A DNA stretch of 64,000 nucleotides from positions 85,597 to 149,596 of the IMG/VR virus record IMGVR_UViG_3300031963_008876. The stretch is one strand, 5' to 3'. Shown one piece after another: positions 19,499 to 28,461 of the stretch. Position 1 is the stretch's first letter, and each line of letters opens with the position of its first letter. The notes beneath the pieces are model-generated. The model did not search any database. It was not told the DNA's origin and saw only the letters and a list, made by a program, of their open reading frames with translations. Source of the DNA: a virus. The position numbers were made by a program, and so were the translations under genes.

Positions 19499-20585
19499 GC
19501 TCATAGTAGACGAATGGGCCGAAGTCTGGGACTTGCTCAAGCCATATGCTGACAGCAGTTTTTGGCAGTTGCCCAGCTTGGATCCTGCCAATGTGTATGT
19601 TGTTGGCCGTGTGATATTGAAAGACAACTGGCAGACAATAACTGACTGGGCCACTCAGCACCCTGGACGCATTGTGTTCTCCAACCCTGCAGAAGGATCA
19701 GAAACCATACTGCTACAGCTCAAGCGACTGCGCATTGCTGACTTGGTCCAAGACGGGCGCATAGGACTGTTGACGTCTGGGGATTTAGAACCAGGGTGGA
19801 GCTATTGTAAAACAGACTGTTACTTTTCAAACATAGTGGAATACACAGAAAACAAATCGGCGCAACTACAAGCTGACATGGATTCAAAAGCGCATCGCCC
19901 ATATGATTTTCTTTTTTTAAATGGCCGCCTGCGCCCACATCGCAAAGCACTGATAGACGGCCTGCGTGAAAATCAGCTGTTGGATCATGCATTATGGACC
20001 AACCTGGGCAGTTCTGTTGAAATGGCATTTACTTCTGCACTGCAAACCAATCAGCTTGAGCCTATTAGACTGTTGCCCCCAGAATATGAAATTGAACGTG
20101 CTGTACCCAACATGGAATCAGCGTATGCACACAGTTTTTGCAAGCATCATTTGTTTGGCAATACCTGGGGCGATGCCATTGTTAATCCTGCTTGCTACAC
20201 AAGCACATGGTTCTCAGTGGTAACAGAAACCATATTTGATTACCCGCACACATTTAGAACAGAAAAGATATGGAAGCCCATATTAATGGCACACCCATTT
20301 GTGGCAGCTGCCAACAGGGGTTACTTGCGAGACTTGCGCAACGCAGGATTCCGCACGTTCCACAACTACATCGACGAATCCTACGACCAAATTGATTGTC
20401 CAAGCAAGCGAATAGATAGTATAATAGCAACAATTGGCGAGATCTGTCAGAACGGTGCTGCTGAATTCTGGACAGCCGCCCAGGATATCTGTAAATATAA
20501 TCAACAGCACCTAGTGGAGCACAATCAATTGGAACGTGCCCAACTCCCCATCAATTTAGAAAAGTATTTAGATGAACGATCTTGA
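19482..20585 (+). CDS. TEK-motif glycosyltransferase-like protein (367 aa), copy 2
   Basis: The signature is TETIF, RTEKIWKPI, HPFVAAANRGYL, AGFRTF and IDESYDQ in the C-terminal third. I prefer the ATG at 19482; a GTG at 19473 would add three residues. It overlaps the radical SAM genes on both sides, by 17 and 14 bases. The N-terminal half includes an FLFLNGRLRPHRKALIDGL segment, also seen in GT-B-like proteins at the domain boundary. The product is soluble. It is probably a sugar transferase working with the neighbouring radical SAM proteins. Confidence 0.6.
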   Translation: MLGTHKLIVDEWAEVWDLLKPYADSSFWQLPSLDPANVYVVGRVILKDNWQTITDWATQHPGRIVFSNPAEGSETILLQLKRLRIADLVQDGRIGLLTSGDLEPGWSYCKTDCYFSNIVEYTENKSAQLQADMDSKAHRPYDFLFLNGRLRPHRKALIDGLRENQLLDHALWTNLGSSVEMAFTSALQTNQLEPIRLLPPEYEIERAVPNMESAYAHSFCKHHLFGNTWGDAIVNPACYTSTWFSVVTETIFDYPHTFRTEKIWKPILMAHPFVAAANRGYLRDLRNAGFRTFHNYIDESYDQIDCPSKRIDSIIATIGEICQNGAAEFWTAAQDICKYNQQHLVEHNQLERAQLPINLEKYLDERS

Positions 20586-21903
20586 GTTCCGTCAGCAAGT
20601 ATTAGACCCTCTCTCAGCCAGCTTTTGTGCGGCAAAATGGTATAACGCAACCATTTGGTTAGGAAGTGGACAGACCACAAGTTGTCATCACCCGCCAGCT
20701 CATTTGATCGACAAAGATAAAGTCAGCATCAACCCTAGGCTACTGCACAATACTGATCAAAAGAAGGCAGATCGCCAACAAATGATCAACGGGGAGCGTC
20801 CCCCTGGCTGTGAGTACTGTTGGAAAATAGAAGACATGGGTCGCAATGCCATTTCAGACCGTGTGTATAAGAGTAAGATATATCCCATAGAGGCATTACA
20901 TGAAGCTAGAAATACACCATACACTGAAGACGTCAACCTCCGTACACTTGAGATCGCTTTTGATCGCACTTGTCAGTTTGCTTGTAGCTATTGTAATCCA
21001 GCTTTCAGTTCAACATGGGTTAAAGACATCCGACGCAACGGAGCTTACCAGAACTTGGTCAGTGATGGTCGCAACCATTTTACCCATGATCATGCTAACG
21101 CACAACTTTGGGATTATGGAGAACACAATCCTTACATTGATGCATTTTTTAAGTGGTGGGAGTCGGATCTGCATCGCACACTGCAAGAGCTCCGTATCAC
21201 AGGAGGAGAGCCCCTCATGTCTGGTCACACATGGAAGCTCATTGACTGGTTTCGAACAAATTCAGGCAAGAGTTCAACACGCCTGGCTATCAACAGTAAC
21301 CTAGGCACAGACGTAGACATTGACCGCTTGCTAGATGCAACGCAAAACATGGCAATTGACATATACACTTCAAACGAAGCTGTGGGTGTGCAAGCAGAGT
21401 ACATACGCGACGGGTTGGTCTGGGCGGACTGGATGAACAATGTCAACCGCTTGTTAAGTTCCAAGCAGTTCCGTAGCATACATGTGATGTGTACCATCAA
21501 TGCCCTGTGCCTAGACAGCTTGGATCAATTGCTAGAGTGCATAGTGAAATGGAAGCTGGAGTATGGGCGTGATGCTATATCATTCACACTAAACATCTTG
21601 CGTTTTCCCAGCTTTCAAAGTCCGTTGATACTGCCTGCGGAGTTGAAAACACACTACAAAACAGTGTTGGAAACTTGGCTCACAAATCACAGCCACAGTG
21701 AATACCTGCACGAACACGAAATCAATCATTTACAAAGATTGATTGATTACCTGGATGTGGTGAAAACACCGCATTCAGACACATTTGAAATGCCCAAGCT
21801 ATTGAATGATTTCAAACAATTCCACACACAGTATGACCAGCGTCGCAACAAAGACTTTGGCACAGCGTTCCCAAATCTGCAGGCCTGGTATAATTCACTA
21901 TAA
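20572..21903 (+). CDS. N-terminal-twitch radical SAM enzyme (443 aa), copy 2
   Basis: CQFACSYC near residue 134 is the Cx3Cx2C cluster site and RITGGEPLM the SAM-binding GGEP motif. N-terminal FCAAKW, SCHHPP and CEYCW match copy 1, so the two are close paralogues. The segment after the cluster (NPAFSSTWVKDI) matches NPQFSSSWQQEV-like residues in copy 1. The 3' end carries part of a 10-bp tandem repeat that runs into the next gene. The substrate is unknown. Confidence 0.9.
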   Translation: MNDLEFRQQVLDPLSASFCAAKWYNATIWLGSGQTTSCHHPPAHLIDKDKVSINPRLLHNTDQKKADRQQMINGERPPGCEYCWKIEDMGRNAISDRVYKSKIYPIEALHEARNTPYTEDVNLRTLEIAFDRTCQFACSYCNPAFSSTWVKDIRRNGAYQNLVSDGRNHFTHDHANAQLWDYGEHNPYIDAFFKWWESDLHRTLQELRITGGEPLMSGHTWKLIDWFRTNSGKSSTRLAINSNLGTDVDIDRLLDATQNMAIDIYTSNEAVGVQAEYIRDGLVWADWMNNVNRLLSSKQFRSIHVMCTINALCLDSLDQLLECIVKWKLEYGRDAISFTLNILRFPSFQSPLILPAELKTHYKTVLETWLTNHSHSEYLHEHEINHLQRLIDYLDVVKTPHSDTFEMPKLLNDFKQFHTQYDQRRNKDFGTAFPNLQAWYNSL

Positions 21904-21914
21904 TTCACTATAAT
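21889..21914 (+). repeat. Tandem 10-bp repeat (TATAATTCAC) across gene junction
   Basis: TATAATTCAC occurs twice and is followed by TATAATG, so TATAAT recurs at 21889, 21899 and 21909. The array spans the stop of one radical SAM gene and the start region of the next. Each unit looks like a -10 box, but no good -35 box lies at the right distance. It is probably a slippage duplication; a promoter role is uncertain. Confidence 0.6.
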
Positions 21915-23172
21915 GTCATATAATTACAACTCTACAGATCTAGTAAGACCCACAGAATTAACTGAGCGTGAGGAATTCTTACTAAAAGATTCAAAGACAT
22001 TTTGCATTTATCCCTGGATCCATTTGCACGCCTATCCCACAGGCGAGGCATATCCCTGCTGTCATGCTGAAATGAAGCCAGGCATAGTAGGCAACTGTAG
22101 AACAAATACCTTAGAAGAAATATGGCAGGATGCACCCATGCAGAAGCTACGTGCAGACATGCTGAGCGAAACGCCACACGCTGCCTGCACACGTTGTTAT
22201 GAGCAGGAAGAATCAGGATTCTTTTCAGGCCGTAAGAGTGCCAACAAACATCACGGACATCACATAAAGAAGCTGGATCAAAATCCTTTTGAAATGACCT
22301 ACTGGGACATTCGTTTCTCAAACTTGTGCAATCTAAAATGCCGTAGCTGCGGATACATATTCAGCTCACAATGGTATCAGGATCAAGCCAAACTTGCTGG
22401 CGGCGACTGGAAAGCCCGCAACACAGTGCTAAACTATGCAGGGCGTACTGAAACTGACATGTGGGAACAATTAAAGCCTCATTTGGACTATGTGGAACAG
22501 ATCTACTTTGCTGGCGGTGAACCCTTGCTTATGGCGGAACACTACAATATTCTAGACGAGCTGGTGCGAAGAAAACGCTTTGACGTTAGACTCATATACA
22601 ACACCAACTTCACACACACGGATCTCAAGGGTCGTTCAGTATTTGAATACTGGCGCCAGTTCGATTCAGTTGCTGTGGGTGCCAGCCTGGATGCGTCGGG
22701 CGCACGTGGGGAATACATTAGAAAAGGCACAGACTGGGCCGTAGTAGAACAGAACAGACGTGATATGTTGCGTGTGTGCCCTGAAGTGGATTTTTACATT
22801 TCACCTACCTTGAGCATAATGAATGCCTGGCACCTGCCTGATTTCCACCGTGACTGGGTGGAAAAAGGCCTGATCCGCGCACAGGATTTAAATATAAATA
22901 TCCTACAAGATCCTGCGCACTATAGAATAGACATTGCCACAGCCGAATACAAACACTCACTCACAGCACTGTATCAAAATCATATCCATTGGCTTAAAGG
23001 TCAGGACCCGCTAAATCGTGCCACACAAGGCTTTGAATCAGCCATTACCTTTATGATGGCCACAGACAACACACACTTGATAGATACATTCTGGCGCAAA
23101 ACAAATGAACTAGATTCAATAAGAAATGAATCAATATTGGATATAATTCCAGAATTGGCGGCACTAAAATGA
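21913..23172 (+). CDS. N-terminal-twitch radical SAM enzyme (419 aa), copy 3
   Basis: The N-terminus has FCIYPWIHLHAYPTGEAYPCC followed by CTRCYEQE, the four-Cys auxiliary-cluster pattern of a twitch domain. CNLKCRSC near residue 139 is the radical SAM cluster and YFAGGEPLL the GGEP motif. This belongs to the second subtype in the window, with the copies at 23169, 25376 and 59289. No clear ribosome binding site precedes the ATG. The stop overlaps the next radical SAM gene by ATGA, so two radical SAM proteins are made in direct succession and may form a pair. Confidence 0.92.
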   Translation: MSYNYNSTDLVRPTELTEREEFLLKDSKTFCIYPWIHLHAYPTGEAYPCCHAEMKPGIVGNCRTNTLEEIWQDAPMQKLRADMLSETPHAACTRCYEQEESGFFSGRKSANKHHGHHIKKLDQNPFEMTYWDIRFSNLCNLKCRSCGYIFSSQWYQDQAKLAGGDWKARNTVLNYAGRTETDMWEQLKPHLDYVEQIYFAGGEPLLMAEHYNILDELVRRKRFDVRLIYNTNFTHTDLKGRSVFEYWRQFDSVAVGASLDASGARGEYIRKGTDWAVVEQNRRDMLRVCPEVDFYISPTLSIMNAWHLPDFHRDWVEKGLIRAQDLNINILQDPAHYRIDIATAEYKHSLTALYQNHIHWLKGQDPLNRATQGFESAITFMMATDNTHLIDTFWRKTNELDSIRNESILDIIPELAALK

Positions 23173-24386
23173 ATATTCCACACGATCAATTTTGCGTATT
23201 GCCCTGGGTGAGTTTAGAAGCCTCTCCCATTGGCACTGTACGCCCATGTTGTCTGGCAGATGATGAACTGACGGATGACTCTGGCACAAAGTTCTCGCTA
23301 TTGAATGCTAACTTTGCTGACATACAAAACTCACGTGCAATGACACGCCTGCGTGAACAGTTTCTTGCAGGCGAAAAGCCACAGACCTGCCGCAAGTGCT
23401 GGATGGAAGAACGTGCTGGCCGCACATCAAAACGCATGCACACCTTGGACAGAATGAAACACATGGGCATATCAGGAGAATGGACCACTGACGCCAAGCC
23501 GCTGATGTTCCTGGATTTGAAGCTGGGCAACATCTGCAATTTAAAATGTCGTATATGCGGATCATGGTCATCAAGCCAATTTGCCACAGAAGAATTAAAT
23601 GACATGCATCCAGATGACGATAAGAAAAAGACATTTCCCTATCAGATGCTGCGAGCAGGTGCGTGGCCCAGGGAAAATCAATCATTTTGGACAGAAATTG
23701 ATGCCTGTTTAAATGACATACGCTACATTGAATTTACAGGTGGCGAGCCATTCATGATTGATCAGCACTTTGACATGTTGCAGGGCATTGTGGATCGCGG
23801 AATTGCACATCAAGTGGAAATACACTACAACACAAATGGCACACAATGGCCTGCTCGCGGCCCGGACATCTGGCGCCATTTTAAAACAGTAGAAGTGGCG
23901 TTCTCAATAGATGATGTGGGTGAACGCTTTGAATATCAACGCACCAATGCAGACTGGGCATTGGTGCTGGACACAATCACAAGTTTTCAATATCTTAGAG
24001 ATCAACTGCCCAACCTGCGTTTACAATGCTGTAGTACCGTGAATGTGTTTAATGTGCGGTACATTGATCAACTAGCACACTGGATAGCACTGCAACGCTT
24101 TGACTTTGTGTACTGGAACATGATGCATGATGCCTGGTACTTTTCAATTGCCACACTGCCTGACACAGCCAAAGCTGCTGTCACAGAACACCTACGTTCA
24201 GCAGATGTGCCCGCACAATATCGTGAGGAGTTTGATAGAATCACAGACTTTATGAATGGGGGTGCGTCAACGGACGGCTTTATGTTGCGAATGAAAGTAC
24301 GTGATTTAGATCGCAAAAGAAAACAAAATTTACGTGATGTAGCGCCAGAATTTGCTGAAATAATTGGGTATGACTATGACCAGTAA
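23169..24386 (+). CDS. N-terminal-twitch radical SAM enzyme (405 aa), copy 4
   Basis: FCVLPWVSLEASP...RPCC and CRKCWMEE give the N-terminal auxiliary Cys set. CNLKCRICGSWSSSQF near residue 122 is the radical SAM cluster and EFTGGEPFM the GGEP motif. It overlaps copy 3 by four bases and the following glycosyltransferase-like gene by about 11 bases. Size and motif spacing match the other second-subtype copies. Substrate unknown; glycan or glycolipid modification is inferred from neighbours. Confidence 0.92.
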   Translation: MNIPHDQFCVLPWVSLEASPIGTVRPCCLADDELTDDSGTKFSLLNANFADIQNSRAMTRLREQFLAGEKPQTCRKCWMEERAGRTSKRMHTLDRMKHMGISGEWTTDAKPLMFLDLKLGNICNLKCRICGSWSSSQFATEELNDMHPDDDKKKTFPYQMLRAGAWPRENQSFWTEIDACLNDIRYIEFTGGEPFMIDQHFDMLQGIVDRGIAHQVEIHYNTNGTQWPARGPDIWRHFKTVEVAFSIDDVGERFEYQRTNADWALVLDTITSFQYLRDQLPNLRLQCCSTVNVFNVRYIDQLAHWIALQRFDFVYWNMMHDAWYFSIATLPDTAKAAVTEHLRSADVPAQYREEFDRITDFMNGGASTDGFMLRMKVRDLDRKRKQNLRDVAPEFAEIIGYDYDQ

Positions 24387-25383
24387 TCTGGTATTGATGC
24401 ACGACACCAGACTGGTTCCTGCCAATTTGTCAAGGCATTTTCCTGTGGACTATGAGTTTTTTGATCCTGGCAAAACATATCCCAGCAACACAGTTTTTGT
24501 TTATGATCATTATCTCAGTGAAATTGCAGTCAAACAGCATCTTGACAGTCATCTGCAAGCTGGCTACAGAGTAATATACGACAACAAAAATGAACATTGG
24601 TTTACCACTGACCAATGGTGGATTGTTGAGCTGCTACAAAAATATCCACAACAACACCTTTTGTTTAGTTTGGGATCACAGCCTGGCGCATTGCCTGGAC
24701 TCAGAGTGCAGGCTGTGCCTGCTTGGATATGGCTGCGTTGCCGAGACTATTGGGAAAAATTGAACTATCACAATATTGCATATACTCCAACTGCACGGTA
24801 TAAAACATTGTGTATGATCAACTACACACGACCCTGGCGAGACCTGGTGTGGCAAGCATTGAATCCCATGGAGGCAGATGTGATGCGTAGTTATTTGTCC
24901 CAGGGGATCAGCATGCCCGACGATGTTACAGGTGATGGACACTTGTGGCAGGTAAATCCACGTTGGTTTCATATTTCTGCAATGAGCTTGGTGTGCGAAA
25001 GTTCAATTGGTGCTGTTTCTGGAGAAATTTCAGTCACTGCACCGTCAGGTGTGTTTGTGAGCGAAAAAAGTCTAAAGCCCATGGCCATGCAACATCCATT
25101 TATTGTGGTAGCAACCCCGGGTACCCTAGCAGAGATACAGAGTTTTGGATTTGAAACATTCCCAGAGTTATGGGACGAAAGCTACGATTCAATTGTGGAC
25201 TTTGGTCAGCGATTAAACGTCATTATGCAACAAGTGCAACAGTTTGATACAGCACAATTAAACCAGCTGGTAGTGCAACAAAAACTCCAACACAATCAGC
25301 ACAGGATTTTTGATCCTGCGGTAACACAGCAATTGCTACAGCAACAGGTGTTGGATCCCATATTAGAATTTTTAAATGAATAA
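24376..25383 (+). CDS. TEK-motif glycosyltransferase-like protein (335 aa), copy 3
   Basis: The C-terminal signature is CES, VSEKSLKPM, HPFIVVATPGTL, FGFETF and WDESYDS, with Ser replacing Thr in TEK. The open frame runs from TTG 24364; ATG 24376 is preferred and 24370 is also possible. It overlaps copy 4 of the radical SAM genes upstream and copy 5 downstream by eight bases, continuing the alternating arrangement. The last ~60 residues are Gln-rich and probably helical. Probable sugar transferase. Confidence 0.6.
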   Translation: MTSNLVLMHDTRLVPANLSRHFPVDYEFFDPGKTYPSNTVFVYDHYLSEIAVKQHLDSHLQAGYRVIYDNKNEHWFTTDQWWIVELLQKYPQQHLLFSLGSQPGALPGLRVQAVPAWIWLRCRDYWEKLNYHNIAYTPTARYKTLCMINYTRPWRDLVWQALNPMEADVMRSYLSQGISMPDDVTGDGHLWQVNPRWFHISAMSLVCESSIGAVSGEISVTAPSGVFVSEKSLKPMAMQHPFIVVATPGTLAEIQSFGFETFPELWDESYDSIVDFGQRLNVIMQQVQQFDTAQLNQLVVQQKLQHNQHRIFDPAVTQQLLQQQVLDPILEFLNE

Positions 25384-26665
25384 ACCTGATACCATGTGCC
25401 TGGCACCTTGGGTGCATACCTATCTAAGCCCGCAAACTGAACGGCGCATGTGCTGTGCGTCACGCGAGCCTGCACAGAATTTTCGGCAGTACATAGACAC
25501 TGAGTCAGGTACTGGTCAGTATATTCCTGTCACACTTGAAGAACATTGGAATTCAAATCACATGCGATCAGTGCGTCGCAGAATGATGGCCGGAGAAACT
25601 TTACCTGAATGCGAAGTATGCAATGACCGACTCCTTAACACTAGCGTTTACCGCACCTACTTCGATCATTTATTTCAGCACAAACTGCCAGAAGTATACG
25701 CTAACACACAGCCCGATGGCACTACGACTATGGAACCTGTTTCATGGGATTATAGGTTCTCAAACTTATGTAACTTCAAATGCAGAACCTGCGGAGATAT
25801 GCTTTCAAGTGCCTGGGAGAGTGAACAAAAACAGAACAACATGGTCAACTGGGCTGATCCTAAAAACAATTGGATGCGAGACAGTATACGTGACAGCATC
25901 TCCCAATTTCAGGATAGTCAAATTGAAGCCGAATTTGCTGCCGCCGTTGAACAACATCGTGTAGAAGAAATCTACTGGGTGGGCGGAGAGCCGCTAATGT
26001 ACGAACAGCATTGGCGCCACATGAAAAGAATTGTTGAACTAGGAGATGGACCACGTGTTTATGCTAGATATAATACTAATCTCAGCCGTGTGCGTTACGG
26101 CGGTGTGGATCTATTTGATGATATCCTGGCGCACATTCGCGATTGGCAAATATGTGCTTCCCTGGATGGAACTGAGCAGATCGGGGAATATATTCGTACA
26201 GGATTGGATTATGCACAGTTCTGTCGTAATTTTGAACACGGACTCAAATACGCTACCAACCCTAGACAGATGCGTCTTGACTTTACCCTCACACTGCCCG
26301 GCATGTTCGAGACTGGCGCAATGGAAAAGTTATCACAGACGTATGGGGTACAATTGTTAGCCAAAGTGATATTCAGCTTTAGTCCAGACATTGTTATGAG
26401 TCCACTTGCGCTGCCCAGACACTTGTTGGATCCATGGGTTGACGAACTAGCAGGCCGCTCCGCAGGTGACATGCGTGATGTACTGCTACAATTAAAGAAC
26501 CGTCCATGCTTTGAGGAACAATGGCCGGATACATATCGCGCAGGACTTGCAAAAGGCAAAGCTCGTGTGTTACAATTAGAAAGCATACGCACACAGAAGA
26601 TTACTATGGCAGAAATACTTGCTCAAAGACCAGCAGTGCTAGAATGGTGGAATAAAATTGCTTGA
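25376..26665 (+). CDS. N-terminal-twitch radical SAM enzyme (429 aa), copy 5
   Basis: MCLAPWVHTYLSP...RMCC and CEVCNDR form the N-terminal auxiliary Cys set. CNFKCRTCGDMLSSAW near residue 132 is the radical SAM cluster and YWVGGEPLM the GGEP motif. It is the last of five radical SAM genes between 18.1 and 26.7 kb. The ATG overlaps the previous stop by eight bases, and a TTG start for the next gene overlaps its end. No peptide precursor that would suggest RiPP maturation is obvious in the immediate operon. Confidence 0.92.
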   Translation: MNKPDTMCLAPWVHTYLSPQTERRMCCASREPAQNFRQYIDTESGTGQYIPVTLEEHWNSNHMRSVRRRMMAGETLPECEVCNDRLLNTSVYRTYFDHLFQHKLPEVYANTQPDGTTTMEPVSWDYRFSNLCNFKCRTCGDMLSSAWESEQKQNNMVNWADPKNNWMRDSIRDSISQFQDSQIEAEFAAAVEQHRVEEIYWVGGEPLMYEQHWRHMKRIVELGDGPRVYARYNTNLSRVRYGGVDLFDDILAHIRDWQICASLDGTEQIGEYIRTGLDYAQFCRNFEHGLKYATNPRQMRLDFTLTLPGMFETGAMEKLSQTYGVQLLAKVIFSFSPDIVMSPLALPRHLLDPWVDELAGRSAGDMRDVLLQLKNRPCFEEQWPDTYRAGLAKGKARVLQLESIRTQKITMAEILAQRPAVLEWWNKIA

Positions 26666-27719
26666 TCACATTGAAATAGACCTACGCGGACAAAACAGCC
26701 TACTAACTGTGCATATAGATGTGGCGGACAACACACTAAGTCGCAAATGGCTAACCGCGCTAAATGACATCATTAGAACTGATCTTCATTTGGAAAAGAA
26801 TTACTGTTGGATGGGATGGACTGAAAGTGAACGAAATGCACAATACCTTTGTGAGCAAATTAATGCTAGTATTGATCACATCAATCGAAGTGGTATTGGC
26901 TATTGTATTGATTGTGATGCTTATACTGTAGAGAATACCATTGAGCCAGGAATCATTGGCACCAATCTAATCATCGGTGGCGTGGTGCATGAAAAAATGA
27001 ACAATCTACACAGGTATTTTGAAGACCTACAAGGGTGGTCAGGTGGCATTTCAAATTATTATACTCGTGCAGATCCTGCTACACGCTGGCACATACGTCA
27101 ACTAAATCTCCTGTGTCATGAATATGAAAGTCTTGTATTGAGCATGCGCAAGGCTGTGCATGCCCCTGAATGGCGCAGACCCTCACAGTTGATGTGTTGG
27201 CTTAATGCACCGCGTTTTGCACTAGAACCCGCGGACTATGAATTGTTTGGCGTAGAAACCATCAACAGAACTCTAGGCGGTGTTTATTTGGGTGTAAATA
27301 AAGCAGTTGGCAAACATCACTGGGAGGTGTTCAATGATGAAGGTAGGGATTCGCGTGTTGGCGAGCTTGTTACTACAGGACTGCGTGCTCAAACTGAAGC
27401 CGCTGGCGACTTTGATATCGAATGGGCCCGTGACCCAGGAGCATATCACTGGCAAATCAAAAAGTTACAAGAATTCCGCGCCTGGCTATTGGACAATGGG
27501 TTTGATCCAGAGGACAAAAGTCTCACCATTGGTCACCCAAAGGTGGCACAAGTTGACGTGATGCGAACATTTGGAACAACGGATTATGAAAAGATTTGGG
27601 CGCAGTTGGCTCAACATCTTGATGTGTTGAGCATACGTACCGGGTGGGGCGAAGCTACATACAACTATCGCTGGAGCGATCCAGACTATCATGAACAGCA
27701 AATAAGGAGATTGAAATGA
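26658..27719 (+). CDS. Unrecognised protein (353 aa) in glycan operon
   Basis: The only suitable start overlapping the previous gene is TTG at 26658. The product is soluble and acidic, with an IGYCIDCDAY segment near 80, several Trp-containing helices and a KSLTIGHPKVAQVD segment near 295. No known catalytic motif or membrane segment is visible. It lies between a radical SAM gene and a tiny basic ORF followed by an SGNH hydrolase, all overlapping, so it is co-translated with the pathway. I do not recognise the family. Confidence 0.65.
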   Translation: MLDHIEIDLRGQNSLLTVHIDVADNTLSRKWLTALNDIIRTDLHLEKNYCWMGWTESERNAQYLCEQINASIDHINRSGIGYCIDCDAYTVENTIEPGIIGTNLIIGGVVHEKMNNLHRYFEDLQGWSGGISNYYTRADPATRWHIRQLNLLCHEYESLVLSMRKAVHAPEWRRPSQLMCWLNAPRFALEPADYELFGVETINRTLGGVYLGVNKAVGKHHWEVFNDEGRDSRVGELVTTGLRAQTEAAGDFDIEWARDPGAYHWQIKKLQEFRAWLLDNGFDPEDKSLTIGHPKVAQVDVMRTFGTTDYEKIWAQLAQHLDVLSIRTGWGEATYNYRWSDPDYHEQQIRRLK

Positions 27720-27817
27720 ATTGGATTAGACAAATTTGGGATAGAATTACACTAGAGTATCGTTATCGTAAAAAACTAAAAGAGCTACGCAAAAGAGATC
27801 CTTTTATCTACAAATGA
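27716..27817 (+). CDS. Tiny basic protein (33 aa)
   Basis: The ATG overlaps the previous stop and the stop overlaps the next ATG, both as ATGA, so it is locked into the translational chain. The product is very basic and amphipathic (for example YRYRKKLKELRKRDP), probably a single helix with an N-terminal IRQIWDRI segment that could touch a membrane or partner. No function is recognised. Both junctions make a chance ORF unlikely. Confidence 0.5.
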   Translation: MNWIRQIWDRITLEYRYRKKLKELRKRDPFIYK

Positions 27818-28461
27818 AAAATCAGTTACTCACAATAGGTGATAGCTTTACACATGGTGACGAATTGTCAGATGTGTATCAAGCCTGGCCCTATCGTCTG
27901 TCAGACAAACTAGGATACGAAGTCCACAATCTTGGACAGTCAGGGTGCAGTAACGCTAGTATTTTGCGTAGAACATTAGAAGAACTTGCGACCAATCATT
28001 ATGATTTAGTTATTATAGGGTGGACTTATCCGGGTAGAATTGAATGGAAAGATGACATTGGCATAGCGTATGATTTATGGCCAGGTGTGCCCAACGATAC
28101 TAAATTTTTTAAAGATCATCCTTGGAGAGTTGATTTTTTAAACTTTATAAGTCAACATCACAATTCTGCTTATCTATACCAACAGTATCTGATACAAACA
28201 ATTTTGTTGCAATCGTTTTGCCAAGTCAACAGCATTGATTATAGAATGTTAGATGTACAATGGCACAATTACTACAGAAAAGTTGGATCAGAAATGCATG
28301 ATAAGTTAGAAGCAAAAATAGATACAACAAAATTTATAGGTTGGCAAAAGTTTGGTATGAGAGAACTAGTGGCTGATTTACCAAAAGGTCCTCAAAATCA
28401 TCCGCTAGAACAAGGACATGAGAGAATAGCAAATGAAATCGCAAAACATATTGGGAATTAG
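27814..28461 (+). CDS. SGNH/GDSL hydrolase (215 aa), copy 2
   Basis: LLTIGDSFTHGDEL is block I with the nucleophile Ser, LGQSGCSNASI the Gly block, and NHPLEQGHERIANEI block V, where Asn replaces the usual Asp before the catalytic His. Length is typical for the family. It overlaps the carbamoyltransferase by 29 bases, so the two are probably used together, for example on a sugar carrying both acyl and carbamoyl groups. No signal peptide. Confidence 0.8.
   Translation: MKNQLLTIGDSFTHGDELSDVYQAWPYRLSDKLGYEVHNLGQSGCSNASILRRTLEELATNHYDLVIIGWTYPGRIEWKDDIGIAYDLWPGVPNDTKFFKDHPWRVDFLNFISQHHNSAYLYQQYLIQTILLQSFCQVNSIDYRMLDVQWHNYYRKVGSEMHDKLEAKIDTTKFIGWQKFGMRELVADLPKGPQNHPLEQGHERIANEIAKHIGN

Noticed and set aside
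21889-21914. Promoter for the radical SAM gene at 21913
   Set aside because: Three TATAAT motifs occur, but none has a recognisable -35 box at 16-18 bases; the tandem duplication explains them more simply.
27716-27817. RiPP precursor peptide for the radical SAM enzymes
   Set aside because: The 33-residue product has no leader/core pattern, no Cys or Gly/Ser-rich core, and lies after an unrelated gene. Nothing else in the operon looks like a precursor, so a peptide-modifying role is not supported.
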